Assembly: GCF_050624435.1 (NCBI RefSeq)
Contig: NC_134538.1
Coordinates: 113,038,437 to 113,102,436, forward strand
From: Tenrec ecaudatus
Taxonomy: Eukaryota > Chordata > Mammalia > Afrosoricida > Tenrecidae
DNA length: 64,000 nt
Direction of reading: 5' to 3'
Below are positions 11,481-23,606 of the stretch, in pieces. The notes beneath the pieces were generated by a model that worked only from the letters and a program-made list of their open reading frames with translations, searched no databases and was not told the origin of the DNA. Each line of letters starts with the position of its first letter. Within the stretch, counting starts at the first letter, position 1. A program made the position numbers and the translations under genes.

Positions 11481-12458
11481 ACCGAGGGACCTTATTGGTA
11501 TTTGAAATCCTGGTGGCATTTCTTTTAGCATCATGGCAGACAAGACACTGTCGTATATGAAACTGACACACAGGGAGGGGAAGAGTAGAGGTGACAGTTA
11601 AATACGTTTTTATTTGTGAAGCAATAGGACATTGACTGATATTTTCAGCATGCATTAGTTATTCTTAATTTATATTTTTATTATTGTTACAGATCTAATT
11701 ATTTCTTAAGTGAGATTTTATTCCCCAAATATTTTGAAACTAATGAATCGTCAGCCAAATGAAAGGTGTTCTTATCATTAGACAGTACTATTTGACTCTG
11801 GCAAAGAGAGCCTGAATTTTCCATTCAATCATTATTTTCTCCTGATTTCTTTTAATTTACAGCTGGGGCATACATCTGCCCTAATAAACTAATTTTAGAC
11901 AAGGCTCTGTCCGCTATAGGCATGAAAGAGCATGAGTCTGTTTCTTCTTACAGATCTCCCTAAACACATGGATCTGGTTAAGGTTCAGAGTGAAACAATG
12001 ACGGGAAGGGCTAATATAAAACTTGCATATTTCCTCTGTGGACTCTCTATGGCAAGGATGAAATCAGACATCCTTTGAAATCGCCCATGTGGTGCGTAAC
12101 AAACCTGTGGTATCTCAGAAGAAGATTCCTTTAGTCATTTACATGATAGCCTTAAAGGACATGGACAGGGAGCCAGAGCCAAAGCTGTGTGTCTCTTCAG
12201 AGATAACCACTACTGAGAAGGAAGCATAGTGAACAACATTTCACCAAAGATTACACAACACTGAGAGCCAGACCCAGAGAAAGGCTTTCATATTTCACAC
12301 CTAATCTCCACATACTGCCTAAAAAAACAAAGAAGGTATAATCAAATATTTGCCAAGTGGGCTGCAGTCTGTGTGCTTCATCATAGTGCATGTGATAGTG
12401 GTTTGCAGATTGAATGTCTCTGGAAAAGACAGAATTCTCTCATCTGTACCCAGGAAAT
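11481..12458. other. Unassigned single-copy-looking sequence
   Basis: No exon or repeat is recognised. Confidence 0.35.
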
Positions 12459-12522
12459 GTGTTTTATTATTTTCTTCTAATATACAGTCCTGTGTTTTAT
12501 TATTTTCTTCTATTATACAAAA
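12459..12522. repeat. 32-bp tandem duplication
   Basis: Two adjacent copies of a 32-bp unit starting TGTGTTTTATTATTTTCTTC, at 12459-12490 and 12491-12522. They are nearly identical (first-copy ending CTAATATACAGTCC against CTATTATACAAAA). Confidence 0.9.
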
Positions 12523-13572
12523 ATTAGGGCATCTAGATGTATGGGTTGCATGAATTTCCATATTTCATAAGAATTCATTTAAACCTCTAAAATACTGCCT
12601 TTAATTTAAACATACTTATCTTCTTAAAGTCATTAATATCATATGCTAATTTTCTGTGTCTTCTAAATGTAAACAGTCCCTATAAAGTTGGCCGTGTTTT
12701 GTATGCCTTCTCAAAGTTGCCTATCACTTATCATACAATTTAGTACTTTCACTCCAAGATCAGACACACTGCTTTTCCTGCTCTAGGATTAAAAGGATAT
12801 GGGGCTCTGAGAGTTTAATCAACAAGTGTCTAAAATATAGCCTTCACATTTTGTGCTCAAAAGCTATCTTATTGGACGTATGAATGAGCAAATGTCACCA
12901 AGTCCATTGACAAACTGTTGCATGATTTGCTCTCTTGGTAAAGACTTCCCCCTCAGCGCCAGCCTTTTCTCATGATGTCATGTGTTTGCAATAGACGTGT
13001 AAAGCCATTGCAAGAGAACAACGATTTGTGTATCTTGGTCCATGCTGTCAGCGTGGACTGTAAAGGCATCCTTGCAGTGGCATGAGTTTTTATCCCTCGT
13101 GCTTCCTCCTCTGGCGGGGGAGGGCTTTCCCCTTTGTTCTCTCATCTGAACCTTCCAGGACCTTGGTGAGGCCGATGGGGCAGCTATTATAAGGGGAACC
13201 TGGGGGCTGAGGCACAAAATTGGTGGGAATTTGAGAAAACCTTTCTCATAGCCCTCGTGTTCCTTGTAAAATTTCATGAAAACATAAACATATTCAAGTA
13301 GGGATATTTTCCACTGGGTGTGTGTAAATAAAGCAGGACAGCTACTTTCCACATACACTCGCTATGTACACACATATTTCATCTCTCTGCCAGGAGGTGG
13401 TCAGTGCAGGGACTGCAGAGCTTCAAAGAGACCAAGATAAACGATTGTTGCAGTAAGTTGTGGAAGTGCAGCTTTGCCGTGCAAAAAGCGTGAAGATACG
13501 CACTAGCTTTCTGACAAAAATCATTAGCATACAGAAGTCTTTATGAGAACCGGATAAAGAACAGCTTCCGCC
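12523..13572. other. Unassigned; moderate GC around 13080-13220
   Basis: A 126-codon open frame on the minus strand (13358-12978) has no recognised domain and looks like chance in a slightly GC-richer patch. Nothing else is identified. Confidence 0.35.
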
Positions 13573-13712
13573 CTGGTGGTGATCGGGGAGTGGGGGCACT
13601 AGGGTTTGAGGCAGTTCTCTGTCAGTGTGAGTGCCCCAGCACCTGGTGGTGATCGGGGAGTGGGGGCACTAGGGTTTGAGGCAGTTCTCTGTCAGTGCGA
13701 GTACCCCGGCAG
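13573..13712. repeat. 70-bp tandem duplication in a GC-rich block
   Basis: Two head-to-tail copies of a 70-bp unit beginning CTGGTGGTGATCGGGGAGTG, at 13573-13642 and 13643-13712. They differ at about four positions, so the duplication is far younger than most repeats here. The block continues GC-rich to about 13890 with no recognised family. It could be part of an LTR or of a minisatellite-like array with only two units. Confidence 0.9.
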
Positions 13713-13963
13713 TGGCCCTCGGCCTCAGGGACTATTGGTGAATTCGGGCGAGGGGTGCGGGGGGGAGGGCGTGGTACAGGGGAGCATTAGCACTAGACTA
13801 TGGGTGTCTGCACAGTGTAGGAGGAGTTGTGGTTTTGGTTCTGTGATTAGGGGAGGCCTTTCTGATCAGGAGAAGCCTCGGAGATCATAGAGCTTTAGAT
13901 AATTGGTCAACTGGGCCAAGGAAACCTCTACAAATAAGTGAGAAAGAATTTAAAAGTAATTAG

Positions 13964-14026
13964 ATTAGAAGGTAGAAGTCAGTCACTAGAAGGTAGAAGA
14001 AGATATTAGAAGGTAGAAGTCAGTCA
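13964..14026. repeat. Short purine-rich repeats (GAAGGTAGAAG unit)
   Basis: A 22-bp segment beginning ATTAGAAGGTAGAAGTCAGT occurs at 13964-13985 and again at 14005-14026, 41 bp apart. A third partial unit, CTAGAAGGTAGAAGAAG, lies between them. Confidence 0.85.
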
Positions 14027-14187
14027 TAAAATGCAACAAAAGGACAACCAAGTTCATTTGGATTAGAAGGATCCCATGTGTGCAGTGAATACATATTGTA
14101 GGGTTCTAATAACACAGGCTTATTAGAATTTCAAATTCTTTCAGAAAATGTCCATTGAATAGTAAAATATCTGGAAAATCAAGTCAA

Positions 14188-14358
14188 ACCCTCTGATACC
14201 AAGTCAATTTTGACTCATTGCAAGCCTGTAAGACAGAATAGCTCTCTCTGCTCCTGAGAGTTTCCAAGACTGTAACATTTTCAGAAGCGTGCAGCCTCAT
14301 TCTCTGTTGGAGCTGCTGGGTTTGAACCGTGGACCTTTGGGTCAGTGGCCAAATTCTT
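14188..14358 (-). mobile_element. AfroSINE (antisense)
   Basis: It starts ACCAAGTCAATTTTGACTCA (SINE 3' end complement), then has GAGAGTTTCCAAGACTGTAA, CTGCTGGGTTTGAACCGTGG and ACCTTTGGGTCAGTGGCCAA at the tRNA-like head. Confidence 0.85.
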
Positions 14359-15484
14359 ATATCATAGCTTCATCGGGACTTCTTTCTCAAACACCACAAA
14401 CTTCAAACATAACTTTGTTATTGGCATCTTGTGAATTTGTCCACATATTTTATGCTTTCACAATTCCATTTTAGCAAAATTTTAATCAAACAAGTATATT
14501 ACTTTGCAATTTAATTTCTTTCAAATACTTTAACACTATCTTTGAGGAACATTTTCATGTATGAGCTCATTGATTTGTGTGTTTTTGCACACACACATAA
14601 ACTAGCATATGTCAAAAAGTATTGCTAGGAAGGGTTCAGCTCATGCCTAGCTAGGTTTATTCCAAATAAAATGAGTTCAAACATAACTGATCAGTGAATG
14701 ACTACAAACAACTTCTTTCAGAAATACTCTTATTTGAGTCTTGATAGGGTGCCATCATGAAAAGAGGTCCAATCAGAACAGGGGCTTCCATCACTGGGCC
14801 CATTAAATTAAAGGCAAAGAGGTCCGGCTGAGACGGTTATCGTGGCTGAATTTGGAGGAAGCGCCAAAGGAGTAATCTTGAAATATTCCTATTGAAACAA
14901 ACAGAAAGGTCACAGAAACTTACTGTGAAGAAGTTTTCATAAAATTTAAAACTTCATCGATGAGACAAAGTCCAGGAAAACTCTGCTGAGAACTTTTTCC
15001 CCTCAACAATATATTGACTCATGTGTTCGGAGTAGCAAGGACTTCCCTGAGAGAATTTCCCAAGAGTTTATCCCATCCATCAGGCAGCCCTGATCTTGCA
15101 CATTCAGGATTTTTCTTTCCCGAAACAGAAAGAAAGTTGAGAAATAACACAATTTGTGTCCCTGCGTATGTCAAAAGTGCTCTTTTGATGTGATGTCAAT
15201 TGAACAGTACAGAATTCCTTGGGGGAAGGTTTAGGGAAACGGAAAAGGAATGCCTTCAGAAGTGTATGCACCCAACATATTGGATATTATGACATACAAA
15301 TAACTTCAAAAATTAAATTAATATTTTAATATGAATGTCCTTAATGGAGAGACAAGTTGAAAATCTTTTCATATAATTTCAGGCATTTGTTCTGCTTTAA
15401 GAAAAACAAATGCCCATTAATCATAGTCTTAAATAATAGTTTATAAATAAATTGAAATGGTCAATAAATATTAAGAGATTCTCA
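14359..15484. other. Unassigned
   Basis: No repeat family or exon is recognised in about 1.1 kb of moderately AT-rich sequence. Confidence 0.35.
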
Positions 15485-16110
15485 CCCTAATAATTATGTA
15501 AATATAAACTAAAACCATTATTACACTGTAAAAAAAGGCAGACTGATTAAAAATTGACAATACTAAGAATTGAAAAGGATTTGGAAAAGCTGCAAATGTT
15601 CCATACTGCAATCATAGTATAAATTTTGCATCCACGTTGAAAACTGTTAAGAAAATCCATTAAAGCTTAATAAACACAATCACTATGACCCAGGGTAATA
15701 CTATGAGCAAATGTCCTTCATTTATACCTATGAGTAGTGCGTATATCTAATCACCAAAATTTATGAAGAAGTAAGTCCATGGGTACCCTATTTGATCTAA
15801 CCTCAAGTGAAAAATATCCAACATCCAAGAGCAGTGAATTTGGAAACAGATTAATACAAACATATACAAGAGAAATAGCATATAATAATGTTCAGAATTA
15901 AAATTAAACTTCTATTAGGTACAATAGCACGGATACATTTTACACACAGATGATCACACAAAAGAGGTTAGATGTACAAATTGTGCTCTATTACTCACAG
16001 TATATACATTTTACTAATAGGCAAAACTAATATATAATGTTTGAAGTTTAAATAATCTTTGGGAAGGAGATAATAGTAGTCAGTGGAAGAAACTATGAAA
16101 AGTAATTTGC
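15485..16110 (+). mobile_element. Old L1 fragment: ORF2 C-terminal region to 3' UTR
   Basis: The sequence follows the generic mammalian L1 ORF2 end: AAAATTGACAATACTAAGAA, CTATGACCCAGGGTAATACT, CAACATCCAAGAGCAGTGAA, ACAAAAGAGGTTAGATGTAC and AGGCAAAACTAATATATAAT in the expected order. It is diverged with stops throughout, much older than the L1 3' ends ending in AATAAAATGATTT. Confidence 0.6.
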
Positions 16111-16489
16111 AGTACTAGTCATGTTCTATTTTTCTGTGTCTTTATATCTATATGTTATAGATAATTTAATCAAAAGACACAAGCTTTAGTATTTTAATGA
16201 CATGAACATCTGAGAGGCAACATCTGACTTCAGTAATACATCATGATATCTTTTCTGAAACTAGAAAATGAATCAATGCTATACTCAATGCCAATTGCAA
16301 AAAATATTCCTAAGAAACAGCAAATGGTAATGTGAATATTATCAAAATCAGTTATTAAAGCTCTTTAAGAATCTTCCCAGCCTTAGTAGTATTTTCATAA
16401 CTTTAAATTTCCTGACAGAACTTAATTCTTGGTGGATGATTACACTGATTCATTGTGTTTCCCAAAAAGAAAATCTAGAAGTGCAATAT

Positions 16490-17290
16490 TAATCTTGTTT
16501 TTGCTTTCATTTTATTGTGAGTTGGGTGAAGGTTACAGAGCAGATCAATTTTCTATTCAACAATCCGTACACATGTTGTTTCATCTCATTGTTTGTAATC
16601 CCCACAATGTAACATCACTTTCTGTGTTTCCTGTTTCCATTCCTTCATCTTTCCTACCTCTTCTGAACGTTGTCCTTGTGTAAATGCTACCCTTTTGGTC
16701 GTTGAAGGTGGTTATTTCTAAGGTGTGTTTACTTCACGAGTGTTCCTGTTCCCCCCAGAGAACTGTCTGCTGTTTGCCTGAACATTGAGCCATGGGGTGA
16801 GTTCATTCCTAGACAGAAAGGTGACTAAAGGACATCATCTCAGGGGTTCCACCAGTCTCTTTTTGACCAGCAAGGCTAATTTCTTTCATGAGTTTCAGCT
16901 TTGTGCCACCTTGTCTCCCACTTGATCCAGGACGTAGTGACATGATCCTTCTCAGAGAAGTTGGTAAAGGTAGTGTTAGCAATATTAATCTTTTCTGCCA
17001 AGTCGTATTTGTAGCTTAAGTTGTTTTTATACTGAAAAGGGAAAAACATGAAAGTTCTGGACTTATCCCCAACCTCAGGCACATACACATTCCTCATGAG
17101 TGGGACAGCTGTGACTTTCAACAAGTCGTCGTCACGCTGGTAGGCCCATAGATCACAATTGTATTCTGTGAACTCACTGAGGGATTCTTTCCCTGACGTT
17201 GTACTACAGTCGCGTAAACTGACAACCAAGCTATTTCTCCAGTTTATTTTTTCCTAACTCTGGAACTATATCGCTGTAGGGATATAGACT
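16490..17290 (-). other. Polyadenylated retro-like unit with a 117-codon open frame (origin unknown)
   Basis: On the minus strand an open frame of about 117 codons runs from 17229 to 16876, and the in-frame context extends upstream with one apparent frameshift. It has ordinary mixed composition (LWAYQRDDD, FMFFPFQYKNN, SWIKWETRWHKAE) rather than repeat-like composition. I recognise no family. Downstream on the same strand there is about 350 bp of non-coding sequence, then an AATAAA signal (complement of 16511-16516) and an A-rich run. This is the layout of a retrotransposed 3' end: either a processed pseudogene fragment or the 3' part of a LINE/ERV family I cannot name. The start is uncertain because the frame opens at a TTG with no ATG in context. 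Confidence 0.4.
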
Positions 17291-18980
17291 CATTCAAATT
17301 TGCTATTGTTCTGTTCCCTACCAAACGAGCTCATCATCTGCTACACCCCATCGGAAGGCTCCTTATGAAATTCTAAGACTCCATGTTTTCATGATACTGG
17401 AAACTGGATGCATTGGACAAACGGTTGTGATTGGAAGTGAGAAATGAAAGCAAGTTGTTAGGTGCTGTCTGGCGGGATCCAGCTCTTAGTGGACTATGTG
17501 CAGCCGAAGGGGAACATTGCTGGGCAGTATGGATCTTATAGCATGTTGGGATGGTGGGGCGGAGAAAAATGTCCTAGGGAATTTCATGGCTTGCTAAGCC
17601 AGACTGGAATAGTCCTGTCACCTGATATGAGCCAGGAATGCATGTTGCAGGCTCAGGTGATTTAACTTGTGTCAGCCCTCCTTCCTCACTCGTCACTGTA
17701 ATGTGAATGATTCATGAAGATTCAGGAGGGTTTGCTTTAGGGAGATAGAGGTGGCATACCATAGAACACTGCTGCTGTTATCGCCCGTGAGTTTCTTTTC
17801 TTTGTCCCAGGGATCAGAGCCCCTTCTAGTCCCTTTCACAAATTAAATACATACATAGGCTACCAGAAGGCCCATGAAGATCGGAGCCTCAAGGTATTCG
17901 GACTTACTTAGAAACTGTCCACGCAAGAAGTTGAAAAACAAAAGCCACACATCGCAGTTGGAATCTCACCTCGCCCCTAGAAAGGCAACAAACAGAGGTG
18001 CCTGTTTCAGAGCAGAGTAACTGTAGCCGAATTTGGAGTGTGTGGTTCTTTTGAGCACAACGAGGTGGTTTCTTTTTACACGTCAGACTGATGGAAAAAA
18101 GCATTTGTTACAGCCAGATAAGAAGTAATCCGTTGGCTCTGATTCAGATGACTTTAAAAAAGTATGATTTTCTTGGAAGAAAAATGAATCCCTTAACTGT
18201 TTTCGCCTGCCACCACCACGGCACTAACAGTGATTTACAGCAGCGTGTTGCCTAATTTTCCATCTGCATATTATTTGGAGTGAGTAAGACGTATGGTAAT
18301 GCAATGTGCAAATGAGTGAAAACAGGATTTGTTTGCTTTCCTCGCTGACGGTACACAGTCAGGGTTTTCTTTTGTATAATGCACATCCCGTGTGTCCTTT
18401 TGTTTCAACATGAGCTCCAGTGGATGGTTCAGAACCAGCCTGCCTAGGGAACTTTTAGGAATGGACTAAACAGGAAACATAAAGCGCTCGGAGATAGTGT
18501 GCAAATCAGATGCAGAAGGGCAGTCAGTAGTCAGAGACGCTTACTTTTTAGTTACATAAAGGGGAGGAATCATCTGATTCTGTCAGTGCAGGTTTAATTA
18601 AAAGAAGAAAATCGCATTTCCCCAACATTTTCAACTCCTTAAGAACTTGGAGAGGTTGGAATAAAGGAAAGAAGGTGAGGATGCCACTTCAATCCCTCAT
18701 TTCTACTGGGGCCCTTCTTCTTGCCTCTCTTTTATTATTGAAAATACAATTTTCATGTAGAAAACGGGTTATCTAACAATAACAAGATGGAAGGTCATTG
18801 CTGAAGTTGCAATAGTTAAAATCAAAGTGCAAGAAAAGAATTTATATCAACATGCTGTAGGTTTTTAGAAGAAAACCTGGCTTCATAATGTGAGGGAAAC
18901 ACACATGGACTCATGCAATCCCATTGATTAATTTCACATCATTGAGCATGAGAGAATATACAGAGCAGCGTAAGATCCTC
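17291..18980. other. Unassigned; possible conserved non-coding block around 18110-18420
   Basis: No repeats are recognised. The stretch 18110-18420 is repeat-free and contains POU/homeodomain-like words (GCATATTATTTGG, ATGTGCAAATGAG). This is only suggestive of an enhancer. Confidence 0.25.
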
Positions 18981-19510
18981 ACTTCTCACTTTTGAGCAGG
19001 TGGTTTGCAAACCTGGCATTCTGTGAGGAGAAGACAGGAAAGGTGCCTGGTCCTCAGAACTACGCTCCACCCTGCTGTGCTCTGGGCCCTAAGGCCTTGC
19101 CTTCGGGGCTGGGGCTGGGGCTGGAGCAGATATAGGGCCCAAGGTCTGGACTAGAGACCCAGTTGGAGGCTCTGGGTTTGGGCAACTGGTGGGAGTGGGT
19201 GTGTGTGTAGGGGTCAAGCCGGATGGCAGAGATGGCTAAACTTGCCCATGCCCACTGAAGCACCCCCTTGGCAATCCCAGCCATCTGTTGCCACTCGCAG
19301 CCGTGAAGGGCCTCGTGGAACTCGGATTGGCCTGTTGGTCTTGGAAGGCTTCGAATCCAAGACGGCGGACCTAAAGACTTCAGCTCTGTGAAGAGGCATT
19401 GAGTGACTGTGAGAGAGAAAGGGGTGACTGACTTTTGCTGCAGCCCTGGGCCCCAAATCACTGCCATTCCTTTTACTACCACAGCATTCAGTTCCTCTGG
19501 GGGGGCTTGA
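18981..19510. other. GC-rich block of unknown nature
   Basis: This stretch is GC-richer than its surroundings, with a short GGGGCT repeat (about 19099-19115). It supports overlapping open frames of 62-140 codons on both strands. None shows a recognisable domain, and overlapping frames on both strands argue for composition, not coding. Confidence 0.35.
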
Positions 19511-21710
19511 GTATATCAGAGCCGCAACAGCAGTAATCTCCCTTGCATAAGTTTCCTTCTGAGCTCCTCCAAATGCTCACCCACCCTGCCCTTCGTAGAA
19601 GGGCCCTCGCACACCTCCTTTGAACAATGGTGTCTTCGCTGGTGGGGACAGGACCAGCAAGAGAACTTCTGGAGAGATGGCTGCTTTCGCTTTCAGCCTT
19701 CCAGACATCCGTGTATCGACATCCTGGAACTGATAACTGGAAGGAGAAGAGAAACCCAGGTTAATATGGAACATGCTTGCATAGTAGCTCTTTGAATGCA
19801 ATAACTACAAGATGGCAGAGTGTGATAGTCAACACATGAGGAGGAAGTGTGTACTTCTCCAGCATAATGGGAAATAAAATTGATGGTTCACTGGCGAATC
19901 AATCTGGAAAGTGGCAAGCGATCTGCTATGACAAAGAAATAGTGATAGATAAAAAGAAGCTGCCTGTTATCCATGTCTTTGCATCCTATAGTTTGTGACT
20001 AAAAATAACATTTGCATAATTGGCAGATTAGATCATAGTCAGTGTTACAAATTTAATAAATAATTTTCTAAAAGTCTTGTCATTTATTATTGTCTTAATG
20101 TTTCCTAATGAGATTGGTAAATCGCATTGGAAAGCAGTAAATTGAACATTACATGTTTGGAAAGTAGAATTGCATTTGAGTAAGAAAATATCTGGTAACT
20201 TCACTCGACTGTACTCCCTTAATCAGGATCAAATATCAGAATTATTTTTGCTTTAGCTCTGGATGCAGCCTGTTGTAATAAGACAAATCATGTGCCAAGT
20301 GTTCTATTTTCCTGTTTGAAGATTTCATTTGCAAGAAAATTCTTTTGGCTCACAAGAAATAGAGCACAGCATTTTTTCAATATTTTTGCAAAGTCCTCAA
20401 AAATCGATGTGCAGTCTGGCCTATGGATGCTGTATACAAGGCCTAAATTGCCAGACACTACTTTGGACTAAACATGTAGTTAATGCATAAAAACTAGCAT
20501 ATTGGCACTGCTTACTTTCAGTTTCTCTGATTGAAGGAAGTAACTGGAGATTCGAAGGTGTTGGCGTAACTGCGTTTGAGCAGGGAAGTTGGCAGTTTAT
20601 CTACTCTGAATTCTCTTGGTTCCTTCTGATTGTCAATTCTTCTTCTAAGAAAGAGCCCAGTAGATTCCCCCCCGCCCCCCTTATGAATCCAGTCAGTTCT
20701 GCAACTCCATCCAAATGATCTGAACCAGTGGCCACATCATGGAAACAGAGCAGAGTGACACCTCCTTGCCCCAGCTTTCTCGGTCAACATCTTCTGCTTT
20801 TTACAGATACGCCAAGTCACTGGGGAAACTGGCTGGTCTCCGAGGACGAATGTTTCAGCCAGGACTATGCTGGGGAAATTAATCAATATGTGACCCCTGG
20901 CTCCCTCTGCCCGACACCCCGAAGTGTGAGGGCCACTCCTTGAAATCGAATTCAGAAAATGTGACGAACTTCTAAATGACTTGTTTTTTTCTGTGGTTTG
21001 CATATTTCACATGAAAATGGCTGAGGTTATCCAGAAAACATCATTACTAGCTCTGATCTTACTCTCTAAAATCTCAACAGTAAAACTTACTCTATATTGT
21101 TTTGAACAGTTTCATAATAATATCTGGTATTATATGTTTGTCAAGGAGTAAATTTTAACCTTAGAGAACGAATTAAACATGTTAATATCATGTATCCGAA
21201 TGTCCAGTGAGCCTGTTTTAATCAGACTAAGAAGTGTAAAGTACAAAGATGTAGCTCAGTGAGCTCTCAGAATGTAAGCACACTGTCCATAAATTTTCAC
21301 GGTATTTATCTCCCCTGAATAAGGGAACCATACTTCTCAGATCTTTAACTAAAAATGGTGAAGAGCTATTGAACTGTAGTGATTCTATCGTTATTACTTA
21401 TTTTGCTGATTAATCAAAACTTGGATTTTTAAAGCCAACTAATTTGGAAATGACTGAAGGTATCTTAAAGCATCGGCCTAGCTGCTATAAAAGCTTGCCC
21501 ATCCATTCGTTCCTATCTGACCCACATCGAAGTATGCCGTGACTCCCAAAACGTTGACTCCGTCAGGTCAACGTAGTCCCAATGCTTTGCATGCTCTTCT
21601 CGTTTCTTCCACATGGGGGAGCAGCGGGTGTAACATTCACATATGGGCAAGCAGAGTAGGCAAGCTCCCAAAGGTGTGGGTAATAACAAGAGCACCCCAA
21701 TTACTTATAT
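19511..21710. other. Unassigned single-copy-looking sequence
   Basis: About 2.2 kb without a recognisable repeat. The segment 19980-20460 has homeodomain-type words (GCATAATTGGCAGATTAG, TTAATCAGGATC) and is a weak non-coding conservation candidate. A C-rich tract lies at about 20667-20682. Confidence 0.3.
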
Positions 21711-21955
21711 AGGGTCCCTTAAAGCGGTTATGCATTGGGCAGTGATCTGCCAGATCCAGCCTTCAAAACCCCTAACTACTCCGCAGGAGAAAGACTGGCT
21801 TTCTATTCCCGTCAAGAGTTACCATCCCCCGCACTCACAGGGACAATTTGACCCTGTCCCGTAGGGCCATTCGGAGTTGGCAGTGACTCGATGGCAGTTT
21901 GGTGAGTGAAATGAAAGTCAGAGGTGACTCAATGGTGGTGAATTTGGTTTGGGGA
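21711..21955 (+). mobile_element. AfroSINE with duplicated 3' end
   Basis: The body shows AGGGTCCCTTAAAGCGGTTA (head), CCGCAGGAGAAAGACTGGC, GTCAAGAGTTACCATC and GTCCCGTAGGGCCATTC. The tail motif appears twice: GTGACTCGATGGCAGTTTGG at about 21881-21900 and GGTGACTCAATGGTGGTGAA at about 21922-21941. The second copy may be a tail duplication or a remnant of a second element. Confidence 0.75.
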
Positions 21956-21964
21956 GTTAATAGA

Positions 21965-22070
21965 GTTCCAGCACTATGCTAAATGCTTTAGCCTCACCTT
22001 TAAGGTGACGACACCAACAAAGAGACAGGTACATATCGTGCCTGTGGTCATAGAGCTAGGCCGTGTGCAG
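21965..22070 (+). mobile_element. Probable MIR SINE
   Basis: The order of short matches fits the ancient mammalian MIR: CCAGCACTATGCTAAATGCT, then a decayed middle, then GTGGTCATAGAGCTAG. Divergence is high, as expected for MIR. Confidence 0.5.
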
Positions 22071-22751
22071 ACTGCTATTTTCCCCCTTTGTTGTTGATAA
22101 TTTGTGTGAAGCCCGGTATGGTGACACACATGCAAGAGAATGTTATTTTGTACCGTCCTGCTCCCCCATGATGGTCACGGTCAACATCTGGTCTGTGGTG
22201 GCCACCACTGGGCATGTGGAGGCCCTACCTATCTCCAAGGTTCCGCCCCAGCAATTTGGGTCATCTTCAGTTATAATCCACAGGGGTTCAAATGGCTACA
22301 TTTCAGCAAGAGATTCCCAGTGATTTCCTCGTAATCTGCCTGAGTCTCCAAACTTTGCTAACGCCTGTCCCCTATGCCTGGCCTTGCTCTATTGGATATG
22401 CCTGGGGCACCAATTCCCAGCTCCTAGCAACAGGCACACCACCCCTGTACCACAGGCGGCTTCAGGAATTTCAAAGTAACCACGGTAGCCAGACTTAGGG
22501 GCCTTAGAGAATAAAGAAGATTCCATCATGCAATGCATGTATTGTAAGGCTGAAGCAAGGAGGGAGCTTCTAAAAGGTCTTGTTTTCCTGTAGCAATAAT
22601 AGATCTGTGCCATGACTGCGTTCCCAGTCTCTGTAGTCCGTACGCGCTCCATTACAGGTGAGCTTTGATGATGTGGAGCACGGCAAACTGTCTCACCTAT
22701 CTCTTTGTGCTTCCCACTTCTTCCCAGCATGAACATTCCTCAGTGAACTTC
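22071..22751. other. Unassigned
   Basis: Overlapping frames of 64-115 codons occur on both strands without a recognised domain. No repeat is identified. Confidence 0.3.
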
Positions 22752-22795
22752 TTTGGGGCCCCAAGGAGTCAGAGTCGACGGCAGTGAGGTGAGCA
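22752..22795 (+). mobile_element. AfroSINE 3' fragment
   Basis: GGGGCCCCAAGGAGTCAGAG followed by TCGACGGCAGTGAGGTGAG matches the SINE 3' end. The rest of the element is not seen. Confidence 0.55.
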
Positions 22796-23394
22796 TGGGC
22801 TAAGTCACAGATGAGAAGGTAATCTGGGCTTCCCTTTTGTGTATGTATCCCCAATGGTATTGCAGAAAGGGTTACTGTACCCAGATTTTCATAGGTCAAG
22901 TCAACACAAGCACGCCTAGTTAACGCACTGAGTTTGTGAAAACTTCAGTCCACAATCCAACCCTTGCGAGAATGGTCTGCGTGTTAATGGTCAGACAATA
23001 ACAAACTGGGTAGTTGTATTGCTCAATGGTATCACCTGTGGTATCACCTGTGGCACTGGGGCAGAGAAGTTCACTTTGACCACATCGCATTGAGACGGCG
23101 TCCCAACCCGAACAGAAGTGTGGCTGCAAATGAAATTACTGGAAAATAGTTAAAAAGGGGATGCATTTAGCTAACATCGACTTCTCTGACTACCAAGTAA
23201 ATAAGTATTCAAGAACTGAGAAGTCATAGTGAAACAAATAAGCATCTCCATAAAATCCATGCGTAGACTTTCCATTTTATCAATAATCCCTTAGCAATTC
23301 AGCAAGGAGCGTATCCATGCAAGATCGATTTTCAAAAATGCATGGCAAATGAGTTTCCAAGATAATGGATTTTTCTCCATAAAACTTTTAAATT
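22796..23394. other. Unassigned
   Basis: No repeat family. A 13-bp tandem duplication (GGTATCACCTGTG) lies at about 23028-23054. Confidence 0.4.
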
Positions 23395-23442
23395 CCATGT
23401 ATGTGTATGTATTTGTGTGTGTGTGTGTCTACGTATACACAC
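23395..23442. repeat. TG/TATG-rich microsatellite
   Basis: Imperfect repeats: ATGTATGTGTATGTATTTG followed by an uninterrupted (GT)n run ending in CTACGTATACAC. Confidence 0.85.
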
Positions 23443-23544
23443 TCCCAGCAGTTGCTTTAGCAGACATTGAGAGCCACTCAAAAATAGAAGGCTAGCTGTA
23501 GGGCCAGGAGCGAGACTTCCTGGGATGCCTGGCCTGGGGAAGAT

Positions 23545-23606
23545 ATTGGCCACGTCTAAGGGTCGCTACGAGTCAGAGTTGACTCAATGGCAGTGAGGAA
23601 TGGGAA
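23545..23606 (+). mobile_element. AfroSINE 3' fragment
   Basis: AGGGTCGCTACGAGTCAGAG, then TTGACTCAATGGCAGTGAGG, an excellent match to the SINE 3' end. The upstream body is not clearly recognisable. Confidence 0.75.

Noticed and set aside
12978..13358. 126-codon minus-strand open frame
   Set aside because: No recognised domain, unremarkable composition, and no splice or promoter context; most likely chance.
19060..19482. 140-codon minus-strand open frame with overlapping 80- and 62-codon frames
   Set aside because: It lies in a GC-rich patch where stop codons are rare on both strands. No domain, signal peptide or exon-like boundary is recognisable.
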